The translations under genes were made by a program, and so were the position numbers. Shown in pieces: positions 8,007-15,699 of a stretch of 26,399 nt of DNA. Below the pieces are notes generated by a model, which worked only from the letters and a program-made list of their open reading frames with translations, was not told the DNA's origin and made no database searches. Position 1 is the first letter of the stretch. Each line of letters opens with the position of its first letter. The DNA comes from an uncultured Eubacteriales bacterium (GTDB lineage: Bacteria > Bacillota > Clostridia > Christensenellales > Borkfalkiaceae): the NCBI GenBank assembly GCA_958405585.1, contig CATYEP010000006.1:1-26399 (forward strand), read 5' to 3'.

Positions 8007-8113
8007 GGGGACGAACGGCATTTGAAAAGGTATGAAAAAGTGAGAACGGAAAGGAACGGTGCGCGAGGGGAACGCCTGAATGCAAAAACTGTCTGCTATT
8101 TTCGGACGTGAAG

Positions 8114-8143
8114 GTATAAAGGAGAGTAGGGGTGGCAATAATA
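8114..8143 (+). promoter_or_regulatory. Sigma-F (forespore) promoter of spoIIR
   Basis: GTATA (8114-8118), a 15-nt spacer, then GGCAATAATA (8134-8143). This fits every fixed position of the Bacillus sigma-F consensus GYATA-N15-GGNNANAHTR. The start of transcription would be near 8150, about 20 nt before the spoIIR start, with the ribosome-binding site between. Confidence 0.75.
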
Positions 8144-8170
8144 GTTTCACAAACAGAAAGGAAGCGTACC

Positions 8171-8701
8171 ATGAAAAAAATTTGTATAGTTTTTGGTGTT
8201 TTATTCATACTAATCCTGACGGTAGCGGTTACGATGCAGGAGACTCAGCCGCAGACTTCGGCGTATTTACGCATGCACGTGCGCGCCAATTCGGATTCAA
8301 CGGAAGATCAGGCGGTCAAATATAAAGTAAAGGACGCCATTGTGCAGTTTCTGATTCCCGTGGCGGCGCAGTGCGAGAGCAAAGAAGAGGCGATCGGGGC
8401 GCTGGAAGAAAACCTTGCCGCCATCGAGCGCGTTGCGGACGAAGTGCTGGCGGAAAACGGTTTTTCCTACACATCGAAAGCGCGGGTTAGCGCGGAGGAA
8501 TTTCCCGACAGGGTCTATGAAGGTGTTACGCTGGAAGCGGGGATCTACGATGCGCTGATCGTTGAGCTTGGCACGGGATCGGGGGCAAACTGGTGGTGTG
8601 TTGTCTATCCGCCCCTGTGTTTTTCGGGGGAAGCCAAGGGTAACACGATCCGTTATCGTTCCAGATTGCTGGAACTGATCGAGAATTTTTTCGCAAATTA
8701 A
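8171..8701 (+). CDS. spoIIR: Stage II sporulation protein R
   Basis: A 176-residue signalling protein made in the forespore and secreted into the intermembrane space, where it triggers SpoIIGA to cleave pro-sigma-E. A signal or anchor segment lies at about 4-22. The family hallmarks are LRMHVRANSDSTEDQ (about 33-47) followed by KYKVKDAI, and NWWCVVYPPLCF (about 140-151). The start at 8171 has GGAAG about 7 nt upstream and gives the usual signal peptide; a longer in-frame start at 8132 would begin inside the sigma-F -10 box. The gene stands alone behind that promoter. Confidence 0.95.
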   Translation: MKKICIVFGVLFILILTVAVTMQETQPQTSAYLRMHVRANSDSTEDQAVKYKVKDAIVQFLIPVAAQCESKEEAIGALEENLAAIERVADEVLAENGFSYTSKARVSAEEFPDRVYEGVTLEAGIYDALIVELGTGSGANWWCVVYPPLCFSGEAKGNTIRYRSRLLELIENFFAN

Positions 8702-8708
8702 GGTGAAA

Positions 8709-8755
8709 TCCTCCTTTTTTTGCGGAAACAAACTGTTTTTAAGAAGGAAGGAGGA
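8709..8755 (+). promoter_or_regulatory. Hairpin that can mask the sleB ribosome-binding site
   Basis: The pyrimidine tract 8709-8721 (T, CCTCC, then T-rich) can pair continuously over 13 positions with 8743-8755, counting three G-U pairs and leaving a 21-nt loop. The 3' arm contains AAGGAGG (8748-8754), the Shine-Dalgarno of sleB. Seven central pairs are Watson-Crick (CCTCCTT with AAGGAGG). The structure is seen in the sequence; a regulatory role is inference. Confidence 0.5.
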
Positions 8756-8758
8756 AGA

Positions 8759-9490
8759 ATGAGTAAAATGATTCGTGCGGGCGCGCTGGCGCTCACGCTG
8801 GTTGTCGCGTTTGCGGCGATCGTACTGTTTTCCGTGCAGCAGACTTCCAAACTGGATGATGCGGCGGCATACGGACAGGATATCGAAGCGGCGGTGCTCA
8901 AAGAAGGCAGCCGCGGCAACGATGTAAAGACCGTACAGGAGAAACTGCGTCGGTGGGGGTATTATACGGGTAGTGTAGACGGGATCTATGGCCCGAAGAC
9001 AAAAGAAGCGGTAAAGTATTTTCAACGCAAAAACGGACTGACGGCAGACGGAATTGTTGGCAAAAAGACATTTGAAGCGCTCGGAATGATGGAGCAGGCG
9101 AACGGAAGCGGATCGCAGAGCAGCAGTAACGGTTATACCAATTCGGATACCTATCTGCTGGCGCGCTGTATTTACGGAGAAGCGCGCGGAGAGAGTTATA
9201 CGGGACAGGTTGCGGTCGGAGCGGTCGTGCTTAACCGCGTTAAGAGTCCGGATTTCCCGAATACGATTTCGGGTGTGATCTACCAGAAGCATGCATTCAC
9301 GGCGGTGAGCGACGGGCAGATCAATCTGACGCCCGACCAGACGGCGATCAATGCCGCGAAAGATGCGTTGAACGGCTGGGATCCGACGGGCGGATGCCTG
9401 TACTATTACAATCCTGTCACGGCGACGAGCGAATGGATCTTCTCGCGCGAGACGGTGATCACGATCGGCAAGCACGTGTTTGCGATTTAA
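8759..9490 (+). CDS. sleB: Spore cortex-lytic enzyme SleB
   Basis: A 243-residue lytic transglycosylase that degrades muramic-lactam cortex peptidoglycan during germination. An N-terminal hydrophobic signal segment is at 6-27. A peptidoglycan-binding domain (about 46-109) starts LKEGSRGNDVKTVQ and contains DGIYGPKT. A Ser/Gly/Asn linker (114-127) leads to the hydrolase_2 catalytic domain (about 131-243) with IYGEARGE, where Glu141 is the expected catalytic acid, plus AVVLNRV and CLYYYNP. It is followed 12 nt later by ypeB, the usual pair. The start at 8759 lies 4 nt after GGAGG. No convincing sigma-G promoter was found upstream, and the ribosome-binding site may be masked by a hairpin. Confidence 0.95.
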   Translation: MSKMIRAGALALTLVVAFAAIVLFSVQQTSKLDDAAAYGQDIEAAVLKEGSRGNDVKTVQEKLRRWGYYTGSVDGIYGPKTKEAVKYFQRKNGLTADGIVGKKTFEALGMMEQANGSGSQSSSNGYTNSDTYLLARCIYGEARGESYTGQVAVGAVVLNRVKSPDFPNTISGVIYQKHAFTAVSDGQINLTPDQTAINAAKDALNGWDPTGGCLYYYNPVTATSEWIFSRETVITIGKHVFAI

Positions 9491-9502
9491 GGAGGGCGGA
9501 AC

Positions 9503-11191
9503 ATGAAAGAAAGAGAAAGAAACGGAAAGTGTTCGGGAAACTGCGGCAAAAACGGATGCATGCATGACGCAGAAAACAGGGAAATAAACGAAGAGCTTGC
9601 CGCAGCCGAGGCGCGTACGGCGCGGCTGGAAGCCGCGGCGGAGCGCGAGGATATGCGTGCGCAGCGCAGGATCGAGGAAGCGCAGAAAAAGGAAGAAAAG
9701 AAGCAGGCGAAGCTGGAAGCCGCGGCGGAACGGGAGCGTATACGCGCGGAGAAACTGGCGGCGAAACAGCAGGAAAAGCGGGAACGCGAAATGCGCGCGG
9801 AAGAGGAAAAACTGCATCACCGTGCGATGAAGGCGGAAAAGCTGGCGGAAGAAAAGCGCAGGCGCGAAGAGCGTGCGCAGAAGACGCCCGGATTTGGCGG
9901 CTGGTTGGCGGCAGTGGTGTCGCTGTCGGTGGCGGTGCTGGCGCTGGGTGCGATCGTGACGGTCGGGTATTTCGATCTTGTCAATACGAAGAGTGCGGCG
10001 TTGGACGGATATCAGGCGAACGTATACGAACTTTCCGAGCAAGTCGAAATGCTGGACGCCGATCTTGCGAAGGTTCGCATTGCGCAGGGAAACTATGAAA
10101 CGCAGAAACTTTTGGCGGACATGTTGGTACGCTGTAGGTTGGCGGAGCGTTGCGTGGAAAATTTGCCCGTAGACAGCTATGCGGCGGCCAGACTGACGGC
10201 ATTTTTCAACCGTTCGGGCGACTATGCGTCGGCATTGCTGTACAAGGTGGCGGCAGGCGGCACGCTGAACGCACAGGAAGAGGAAGTAATCGAATATCTG
10301 TACACTTCGATGGAGTCGGTGCGCTATGCGATGCCTGCGCTGATCGAGAGTGCGGGTTCGGCGAGTGCGGAATCGATGTGGGCAACGGACGGCGAATTTG
10401 CTGCAAATTTTGAACGTCTGACGGCTGGAATCGAGGAAATGAACGAAACGGTGCGCAGTGAATTGGCGGGAAAAGGTGCGGCGGATCATCTGTCGGAATT
10501 GGAAACGGTATCCGAGGAACGTGCGACGGAACTGGCGAACGAATATTTTTCCGATTATAAGGTGAGCGAATTGCGTTGCACGGGTAAGACGGAAGGATCG
10601 TATGCGGCATACACGTTCGAATTTACGGACGATGCCGGCAGATCGTACTATGCGCAGATCACGGAGCAGGGCGGGCTTTTGGCGATGTTTGACAGTTACG
10701 AGCAGTGCAGCACCGAGAACTTTGACGCAAAACATTGTACGCATATCGCCCGCAAGTTCCTGGAAAAGTGCGGTTACGAAAATCTTCGGCCCGTGTTTGT
10801 GAGCGAAGCGGACTGCGAATGCTGTATCACTTTTGTGTATGAGCAGGACGGCGTGCTGATCTATCCCGATCGCGTGATGGTGAAAGTCTGCTGTGAGCGC
10901 GGTGCTGTGACGGGATTAGATGCGCATCAGTACCTGAAAAATCATTGCGAGCGTCAGATCGGGCAGGCGAAAGTGCCGATGGAGCGGATCGAACGCAACG
11001 CGGCGGCGAAGATGGATCTGCACGGAGTCAGCAGGGCGATCATACCCGTAGACGGGGAAGAGCGTCTTGTCTATGAAGTGCGCGGCGAATACGGCGGAAG
11101 AATGTATTTTGCCTATATCGACGCCATGACCGGCGAAACGGCGGAGATCCGCATCGAGACAGAAACGGACCGCGGTATGTCTTTGCTCTGA
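9503..11191 (+). CDS. ypeB: Germination protein YpeB with an extended charged N-terminus
   Basis: A 562-residue membrane protein; Bacillus YpeB is about 450. In spores YpeB and SleB stabilise each other. One membrane segment is at about 132-155. A helical domain follows. PepSY-like repeats then start near 333 (ERATELANEYFSDYKV), 409 (FDAKHCTHIARKFLEKCGYE) and 497. The last ends with YFAYIDAMTGETAEI, typical of the family. The extra part is residues 1-130: a cysteine-rich start (Cys10, 14, 19) and a long Glu/Lys/Arg/Ala helix with a 15-residue motif ARLEAAAERE repeated 30 residues later (39-53 and 69-83). By topology this part is on the cytosolic side. GGAGGG precedes the start, 12 nt after the sleB stop. 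Confidence 0.88.
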   Translation: MKERERNGKCSGNCGKNGCMHDAENREINEELAAAEARTARLEAAAEREDMRAQRRIEEAQKKEEKKQAKLEAAAERERIRAEKLAAKQQEKREREMRAEEEKLHHRAMKAEKLAEEKRRREERAQKTPGFGGWLAAVVSLSVAVLALGAIVTVGYFDLVNTKSAALDGYQANVYELSEQVEMLDADLAKVRIAQGNYETQKLLADMLVRCRLAERCVENLPVDSYAAARLTAFFNRSGDYASALLYKVAAGGTLNAQEEEVIEYLYTSMESVRYAMPALIESAGSASAESMWATDGEFAANFERLTAGIEEMNETVRSELAGKGAADHLSELETVSEERATELANEYFSDYKVSELRCTGKTEGSYAAYTFEFTDDAGRSYYAQITEQGGLLAMFDSYEQCSTENFDAKHCTHIARKFLEKCGYENLRPVFVSEADCECCITFVYEQDGVLIYPDRVMVKVCCERGAVTGLDAHQYLKNHCERQIGQAKVPMERIERNAAAKMDLHGVSRAIIPVDGEERLVYEVRGEYGGRMYFAYIDAMTGETAEIRIETETDRGMSLL

Positions 11192-11282
11192 TCGGGCATT
11201 GTAACAAAAACGGCGAGCGCCAAAATATCGGCGGCGAACGAAAGGCGCATTGATACAGCGCACAGCAAATGCTGCGGCGCAC

Positions 11283-11319
11283 GAAAAAGAGCGATACCTG
11301 TTGTGTATCGCTCTTTTTC
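11283..11319 (+). terminator. Intrinsic terminator of sleB-ypeB
   Basis: GAAAAAGAGCGATAC (11283-11297) pairs perfectly with GTATCGCTCTTTTTC (11305-11319), with a 7-nt loop and the T-run built into the 3' arm. It lies in the 365-nt gap between ypeB and the SecB-like gene; nothing else was seen between 11192 and 11282. Confidence 0.85.
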
Positions 11320-11441
11320 GGATACGGGAAGATTGTGTCTGTGCGGGAAATCATCAGCGTAATTTACGGGGAATAATGGGAAAGCCGTTTTGAAGATAAG
11401 TTGTAATCTGACGGAAAAATCAAACTTTTTCGGGTGAAATG

Positions 11442-11470
11442 TTGACAAAACGGGCGGGGGAAAGTATAAT
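11442..11470 (+). promoter_or_regulatory. Perfect sigma-A promoter for the SecB-like/fabZ unit
   Basis: TTGACA (11442-11447), 17 nt, TATAAT (11465-11470). Both boxes are exact consensus, so high constitutive expression is expected. The leader to the SecB-like start is about 80 nt. Confidence 0.9.
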
Positions 11471-11556
11471 ATTAGGTGCAAACACAGAGCGCATTCAGGG
11501 AAATTTCTGCGGTGCGGCCGAGGTTGCGCAGAAAATACGAAGCGGAGAAGAAATTT

Positions 11557-11985
11557 ATGCAGAATGTAGATTTTACACTGAAAGGGATCCGTGCGGACGA
11601 GATGAGTTTCAAGCTGAATGCGGTGCGGCCGCAGAACGGGACGAAGATGGAGCTCAAACCCACGTTTTCGCGCAAAGTGCGCAGGGCGGTAGAGAATGAA
11701 AAGCTCTGTTTTATAACGTTGACGGTAAAGATCGAAAAGACGGAAGATTCGCCCAAGCCGTTCGATCTGAATGTAACGTTTACGGGTGTATTTGAATCGT
11801 CTGCGGAAACGGAAGAAGATCGCCGCGCAGTTGTTGTGGCGGGCACGGCGGTGTTATATCCGTACCTGCGGGCGGCGGTTACGACGCTGACGACGACGGC
11901 ATTGGCGGCGCCGGTGGTTTTGCCGGTGGTGAGCGGGCCGCTTTTCCCGGAAGACAGGGAAAAACCGGAAGGGATCGTTTCGTGA
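11557..11985 (+). CDS. SecB-like chaperone-fold protein
   Basis: A 142-residue protein resembling the SecB superfamily, which in proteobacteria holds preproteins unfolded for SecA. The evidence is the overall plan: an N-terminal strand MQNVDFTLKGI, beta strands separated by charged loops, and the C-terminal stretch TAVLYPYLRAAVTTLTT followed by a short VLP segment, which corresponds to the conserved LFPYLR helix and PPxxLP turn of SecB. Classical SecB is unusual in Firmicutes, where related small proteins are poorly characterised, so a secretion role is not proven. The start at 11557 has GGAGAAG upstream; longer in-frame starts would begin almost at the transcription start. It shares a transcript with fabZ 38 nt downstream. 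Confidence 0.6.
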   Translation: MQNVDFTLKGIRADEMSFKLNAVRPQNGTKMELKPTFSRKVRRAVENEKLCFITLTVKIEKTEDSPKPFDLNVTFTGVFESSAETEEDRRAVVVAGTAVLYPYLRAAVTTLTTTALAAPVVLPVVSGPLFPEDREKPEGIVS

Positions 11986-12023
11986 ACTGACGGGTGAGAA
12001 CAGCCGAAAGGACGGAGAAAGAT

Positions 12024-12443
12024 ATGAACAGAGAAGAGATCAAGGAATTGCTTCCGCACAGGGAGCCGATGTTGCTTCTGGATGAAGTGGAAATAAATGA
12101 AAACGGGGAAGCCGTAGGGAAATACACGATCCGCGGGGACGAATTTTTTCTGCAGGGGCATTTCCCTGGCAATCCGATCGTGCCGGGCGTGATCCAGTGT
12201 GAAATGATCGCGCAGACGGCGGTGGCGCTTCTGCCCGATTGCAAGGGCAAGACGCCGATGTATACGGGGCTCAATAATGTAAAATTCAAGAATCCGTTGC
12301 TGCCGGGGGATACGGCGGTAATGACGGTGGCGCTGACTGCAAGAAAAGGTATTTTCTGTTTTGCAAAGGGAAAACTGGAAGCGAACGGAAAGCTTTGCAC
12401 GAGCGCGGAATTTTCATTTGCGATCGTACCGAAACAGGCTTAA
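12024..12443 (+). CDS. fabZ: 3-hydroxyacyl-ACP dehydratase FabZ
   Basis: A 139-residue hot-dog-fold enzyme that removes water from 3-hydroxyacyl-ACP to give trans-2-enoyl-ACP, the third step of each elongation cycle. The family start LLPHREPMLLLDEV is at about 9-22. The active site QGHFPGNPIVPGVIQCEMIAQ holds the catalytic pair His46 and Glu60. The length is normal. GGAG lies about 10 nt before the ATG at 12024. In many Clostridia fabZ sits between accB and accC; here it is with the SecB-like gene at the head of the cluster, followed by a terminator. Confidence 0.95.
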   Translation: MNREEIKELLPHREPMLLLDEVEINENGEAVGKYTIRGDEFFLQGHFPGNPIVPGVIQCEMIAQTAVALLPDCKGKTPMYTGLNNVKFKNPLLPGDTAVMTVALTARKGIFCFAKGKLEANGKLCTSAEFSFAIVPKQA

Positions 12444-12460
12444 TATTCCGTAAAGAGTGT

Positions 12461-12499
12461 AAATGCGTCCGTTTTTTGTGAAACGGGCGCATTTTTTGT
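12461..12499 (+). terminator. Intrinsic terminator after fabZ
   Basis: AAATGCGTCCGTTT (12461-12474) pairs with AAACGGGCGCATTT (12481-12494) with one G-U pair and a 6-nt loop, and the 3' arm runs into a T-rich tract. It separates the SecB-like/fabZ unit from fabH. Confidence 0.85.
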
Positions 12500-12558
12500 T
12501 TTATTTTTAAACATTTTGGCGGCTTATGTCGCGGTTTTCCGCTTTTACGCGAGAAGGC

Positions 12559-12587
12559 TTGACTTGCTGAATCAAATTTACTATAAT
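12559..12587 (+). promoter_or_regulatory. Sigma-A promoter for the main fab operon
   Basis: TTGACT (12559-12564), 17 nt, TATAAT (12582-12587). Transcription would begin near 12594, about 60 nt before fabH. The spacer holds TCAAATTT but no symmetric FabT or FapR operator could be built around it. Confidence 0.85.
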
Positions 12588-12652
12588 ATGGGAAGGAAAA
12601 CGGCGCGTGCGCTGTTTTTTGTCAGCATAGCATTACCGGAGGCAGACGGAAT

Positions 12653-13618
12653 ATGTCTTTTTATATTGCGGGGACGGGCAGTACTCTTCCCGAAAAAGTC
12701 GTGACGAACGATGATCTTGCTAAGTTTCTGGACACGTCGGACGAGTGGATCTATACCCGTACGGGGATCAAGAGCCGCCATGTGCTCACGACGGAGCGCC
12801 TGGACGATCTTGCGATACGATCGGCGAAGAAGGCATTGGAAGATGCGGGCGTGGAAGGAAAAGACGTCGACCTGATCGTATGCGCCACGATGCGCGGTGA
12901 CACGTATACGCCGTCGCTTGCCTGTATCGTAGGCGAAGCGATCGGCTGCAATGCTCCCTCGTTCGATCTGAATGCGGCGTGCGTGGGCGTGCTGTATTGC
13001 ATGGAAGTGGCGGATTCGTTCATAGCGTCGGGCAAAGCGAAGACGGTTCTGATCGTATCGGCGGAGGCGATGAGCAAAATAGTCGACTGGACGGACAGAT
13101 CGACGTGCGTTCTGTTCGGCGACGGTACGGGCGCGATGGTCTTGAAGGCAGGCAAAGGCAGGCTTGCCGGAGAACTTTCCACCAATCCCGATTCGCATGT
13201 GATCCGTATGCCGAACTTTGAAGGGCTCAACAGTCCGTACAATCAGATCGAGCAGGAAAAGATGTCCATTTACATGGACGGCGGGGAAGTGTACAAATTC
13301 GCTGTGAATGCCATGGGCAGGAATATCGAAGAGGTCTGCGCACAAGCGGGACTTACGCCTGCGGATATCGATTGGTATTTGCCGCACCAGGCGAATGTGC
13401 GCATTATCGACGCAAGCCTGAAAAAGTTCAAGATCGACAAGAGCAAGGTACTTTTGAATATCGCAGGATGCGGCAACATGAGCGCGACTTCCATCATGGT
13501 TCTTCTGGACGAATACGCAAAGAAAGGTACGTTCCGCAAAGGCGACAAACTTCTTTTTGTGGCGTTCGGCGGCGGTCTTACGAGCGGCGCTGCGATCGTG
13601 GAATGGAATAAAGACTGA
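12653..13618 (+). CDS. fabH: Beta-ketoacyl-ACP synthase III
   Basis: A 321-residue thiolase-fold enzyme that starts fatty-acid synthesis by condensing acetyl-CoA or a branched acyl-CoA with malonyl-ACP. The catalytic triad is Cys110 (LNAACVGV), His245 (WYLPHQANVRI) and Asn275 (AGCGNMSAT). The start motif SDEWIYTRTGIKSRH (about 29-43) is typical. GGAGG lies upstream of the ATG. It is the first gene of the fabH-acpP-fabK-fabD-fabG run. The substrate preference cannot be read from the sequence. Confidence 0.97.
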   Translation: MSFYIAGTGSTLPEKVVTNDDLAKFLDTSDEWIYTRTGIKSRHVLTTERLDDLAIRSAKKALEDAGVEGKDVDLIVCATMRGDTYTPSLACIVGEAIGCNAPSFDLNAACVGVLYCMEVADSFIASGKAKTVLIVSAEAMSKIVDWTDRSTCVLFGDGTGAMVLKAGKGRLAGELSTNPDSHVIRMPNFEGLNSPYNQIEQEKMSIYMDGGEVYKFAVNAMGRNIEEVCAQAGLTPADIDWYLPHQANVRIIDASLKKFKIDKSKVLLNIAGCGNMSATSIMVLLDEYAKKGTFRKGDKLLFVAFGGGLTSGAAIVEWNKD

Positions 13619-13674
13619 TTATACCAATACAATATTATAAGAATAAAAAATTTTCAGTGAAGGAGATTAAAATT

Positions 13675-13902
13675 ATGACTACGTTGGAAAAATTGAAGGA
13701 AATTCTGAGCGAATGCAAGGGTGAAGAGCTGGACATCACGCCTGAAACGACGTTTGATGAGCTGGATTTTGATTCTTTGGACAAAGTGGACATTGTCATG
13801 CAGATCGAAGAGGCGTACGACATTTCTTTGGGAGACAATATGCAGCTTTCCACGGTAGGCGAGCTGATCGCGAAGATCGACGAGGCGGTTGCGAACAAGT
13901 AA
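13675..13902 (+). CDS. acpP: Acyl carrier protein
   Basis: A 75-residue acidic four-helix protein that carries growing acyl chains on a 4'-phosphopantetheine arm attached to Ser34 in the motif DFDSLDKVDI. The start at 13675 has GAAGGAG about 8 nt upstream. A six-residue in-frame extension is possible but would include the ribosome-binding site. It lies between fabH and fabK in the operon. Confidence 0.97.
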   Translation: MTTLEKLKEILSECKGEELDITPETTFDELDFDSLDKVDIVMQIEEAYDISLGDNMQLSTVGELIAKIDEAVANK

Positions 13903-13914
13903 GCAGGCGATAAA

Positions 13915-14856
13915 ATGCAGACAAAACTTACAAAACTTCTGGGTATCAAGTACCCGATCATTCAGGGAGGCATGGCGTGGATCGCTGATGCCTCTTTGGC
14001 GAGCGCTGTTTCCAATGCAGGCGGGCTGGGGATCATCTCGGCGATGAACGCCAACGCGGACTGGGTTCGCGAAGAGATTCATAAATGCCGTTCCATGACG
14101 GATAAGCCGTTCGGCGTGAACATCATGCTGATGAGTCCGCACGTGGAAGAAGTGGCAAAGATGGTTGCGGAAGAAAAGGTGCCTGTCGTAACGACGGGAG
14201 CAGGTAATCCTTCGCGGTTTGTGAAAATGTGGAAGGAAGCGGGCATCAAGATCCTGCCGGTGGTGGCTTCCACTGCGCTTGCGAAGATGGTCGAGCGCGT
14301 GGGTGTGGACGCGGTGATCGCCGAAGGCGGCGAAAGCGGCGGACACGTCGGCGATCTGACGACGATGGCACTTGTGCCGCAGGTTGTAGACGCAGTGAAG
14401 ATCCCCGTTGTGGCGGCGGGCGGCATTGCGGACGGCAGGGGCATGGTCGCGGCGTTTGCGCTGGGGGCGTGCGGTGTGCAGATGGGCACGCGGTTCCTTG
14501 TTGCGAACGAATGCACGGTGAGCGCGGAATATAAAAAGAAAGTGCTGGCGGCGAAAGATATTTCGACGATGGTCACGGGCAGAAGGCTCGGGCATCCCGT
14601 CCGCGCGATCAAGACGGCATATACCAACCAGTATGCGAAGCTGGAAGCGGATTCCAACTATCCCGACGAAAAGCTGGAAGAATACGGTGTGGGATCTTTG
14701 CGCAAAGCGGCGAAAGACGGCAACGCGGAGGAAGGGTGTTTCCTTGCGGGGCAGATCGCGGGCATGGTGAATAAAGAAGAGTCGGCGGCGGATATTGTCA
14801 ACGATGTCATGACGCTGGCGGAGAAAATGATGGAGGGCGTCAGATGGGACGTATAG
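13915..14856 (+). CDS. fabK: Enoyl-ACP reductase II (FMN-dependent)
   Basis: A 313-residue nitronate-monooxygenase-fold flavoprotein that reduces trans-2-enoyl-ACP, the last step of the cycle. It replaces the triclosan-sensitive FabI; no fabI is present in the window. Features are YPIIQGGMAWI near 13, EGGESGGHVG near 137-146, where His144 corresponds to the catalytic histidine of streptococcal FabK, and the FMN phosphate-binding AAGGIADGRG near 167 with GVQMGTRF. It starts 12 nt after acpP and overlaps fabD by 13 nt, suggesting coupled translation. Confidence 0.95.
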   Translation: MQTKLTKLLGIKYPIIQGGMAWIADASLASAVSNAGGLGIISAMNANADWVREEIHKCRSMTDKPFGVNIMLMSPHVEEVAKMVAEEKVPVVTTGAGNPSRFVKMWKEAGIKILPVVASTALAKMVERVGVDAVIAEGGESGGHVGDLTTMALVPQVVDAVKIPVVAAGGIADGRGMVAAFALGACGVQMGTRFLVANECTVSAEYKKKVLAAKDISTMVTGRRLGHPVRAIKTAYTNQYAKLEADSNYPDEKLEEYGVGSLRKAAKDGNAEEGCFLAGQIAGMVNKEESAADIVNDVMTLAEKMMEGVRWDV

Positions 14857-15680
14857 CCTTCCTGTTTGCAGGGCAGGGCGCGCAGGTGCCCGGCATGGCT
14901 TCGGACGTGAAAGACCTTCCCAAAGTGAAAAAGCTGTTCGATCTTGCGGAGAGTATCCGTCCCGGAACGGTAGAAAAGATGCTTTCGGGTACGCAGGAAG
15001 AACTTAACCGCACGCTTTTGACGCAGCCGACGATGTTTTTAGCGGATCTTGCGTACGCGTACGCGAAAGAAGAGGAGCTTGGCGCGCCCGCGTGTGTATG
15101 TGGATTTTCGGTGGGCGAAGTACCTGCGCTTTGTTTTGCGGGCGTGCTTTCCGAAGAAGACGCATTCCGCACGATCGTAAAGCGCGCGGAATTGATGGAA
15201 GCGTACACGCAGCGCGTGGCGGGGTGCATGATCGCGGTGATCGGGCTGGCACCCGAAGCGGTAGAAGCGCTGTGCGACGGCGTGAACCAGCATCCGGCGA
15301 ATTATAACGGCGCGAAACAGACGGTCGTGGCATGCAGAGCGGAAGCGGAAACAGAATTTACGGCGAAAGTGAAAGCCGCTGGCGGCAGAGCGATGAAACT
15401 GCGCGTTTCGGGAATGTTCCATTGTCCCGAACTTGCTCCCGAAGCGGAGAAGCTGGAAGAATTTTTGCGCAGTTTGAAGTGGAACGCGCCTCGTATGGAT
15501 GTGTATGCGAACCTGACGGCGCAGCCGTATGCGGGAGATTTTGCGCATACGCTGGCGTTGCAGATGTGTTCGCCCGTGCGGTTTACGGCGACGGTTGCGA
15601 ACATGAAAGCGCGCGGCGTGGAAGAATTTTTCGAAGTGGGCCCGGGAAAAGTTCTGACGGGACTGGTGGCGAGAGGCTGA
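14844..15680 (+). CDS. fabD: Malonyl-CoA:ACP transacylase
   Basis: A 278-residue alpha/beta hydrolase-like enzyme that loads malonyl groups onto ACP. The N-terminal FAGQGAQ motif, the nucleophile Ser89 in GFSVGE, Arg114 for the malonyl carboxylate, and His193 in MFHCPEL are visible. It is about 30 residues shorter than E. coli FabD. The family usually has GxFHSP where this protein has GMFHCP, a small deviation. The start overlaps the end of fabK and is preceded by GGAGGG. Confidence 0.93.
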   Translation: MGRIAFLFAGQGAQVPGMASDVKDLPKVKKLFDLAESIRPGTVEKMLSGTQEELNRTLLTQPTMFLADLAYAYAKEEELGAPACVCGFSVGEVPALCFAGVLSEEDAFRTIVKRAELMEAYTQRVAGCMIAVIGLAPEAVEALCDGVNQHPANYNGAKQTVVACRAEAETEFTAKVKAAGGRAMKLRVSGMFHCPELAPEAEKLEEFLRSLKWNAPRMDVYANLTAQPYAGDFAHTLALQMCSPVRFTATVANMKARGVEEFFEVGPGKVLTGLVARG

Positions 15681-15699
15681 AAAGGTCCGAGAGGTTAAT

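Noticed and set aside
8702..8758. Sigma-G promoter for sleB
   Set aside because: TGAAAT and CAAACTG can be placed with a 19-nt gap, but both match the consensus poorly.
8297..10744. An 815-codon open frame antisense to spoIIR, sleB and ypeB
   Set aside because: Its product is Arg/His/Phe-rich with no domain, as expected opposite GC-biased coding sequence, and the sense genes are clear families.
12559..12600. FabT or FapR operator at the fabH promoter
   Set aside because: TCAAATTT is present once, but no inverted partner gives a symmetric site, and the FapR consensus does not fit.
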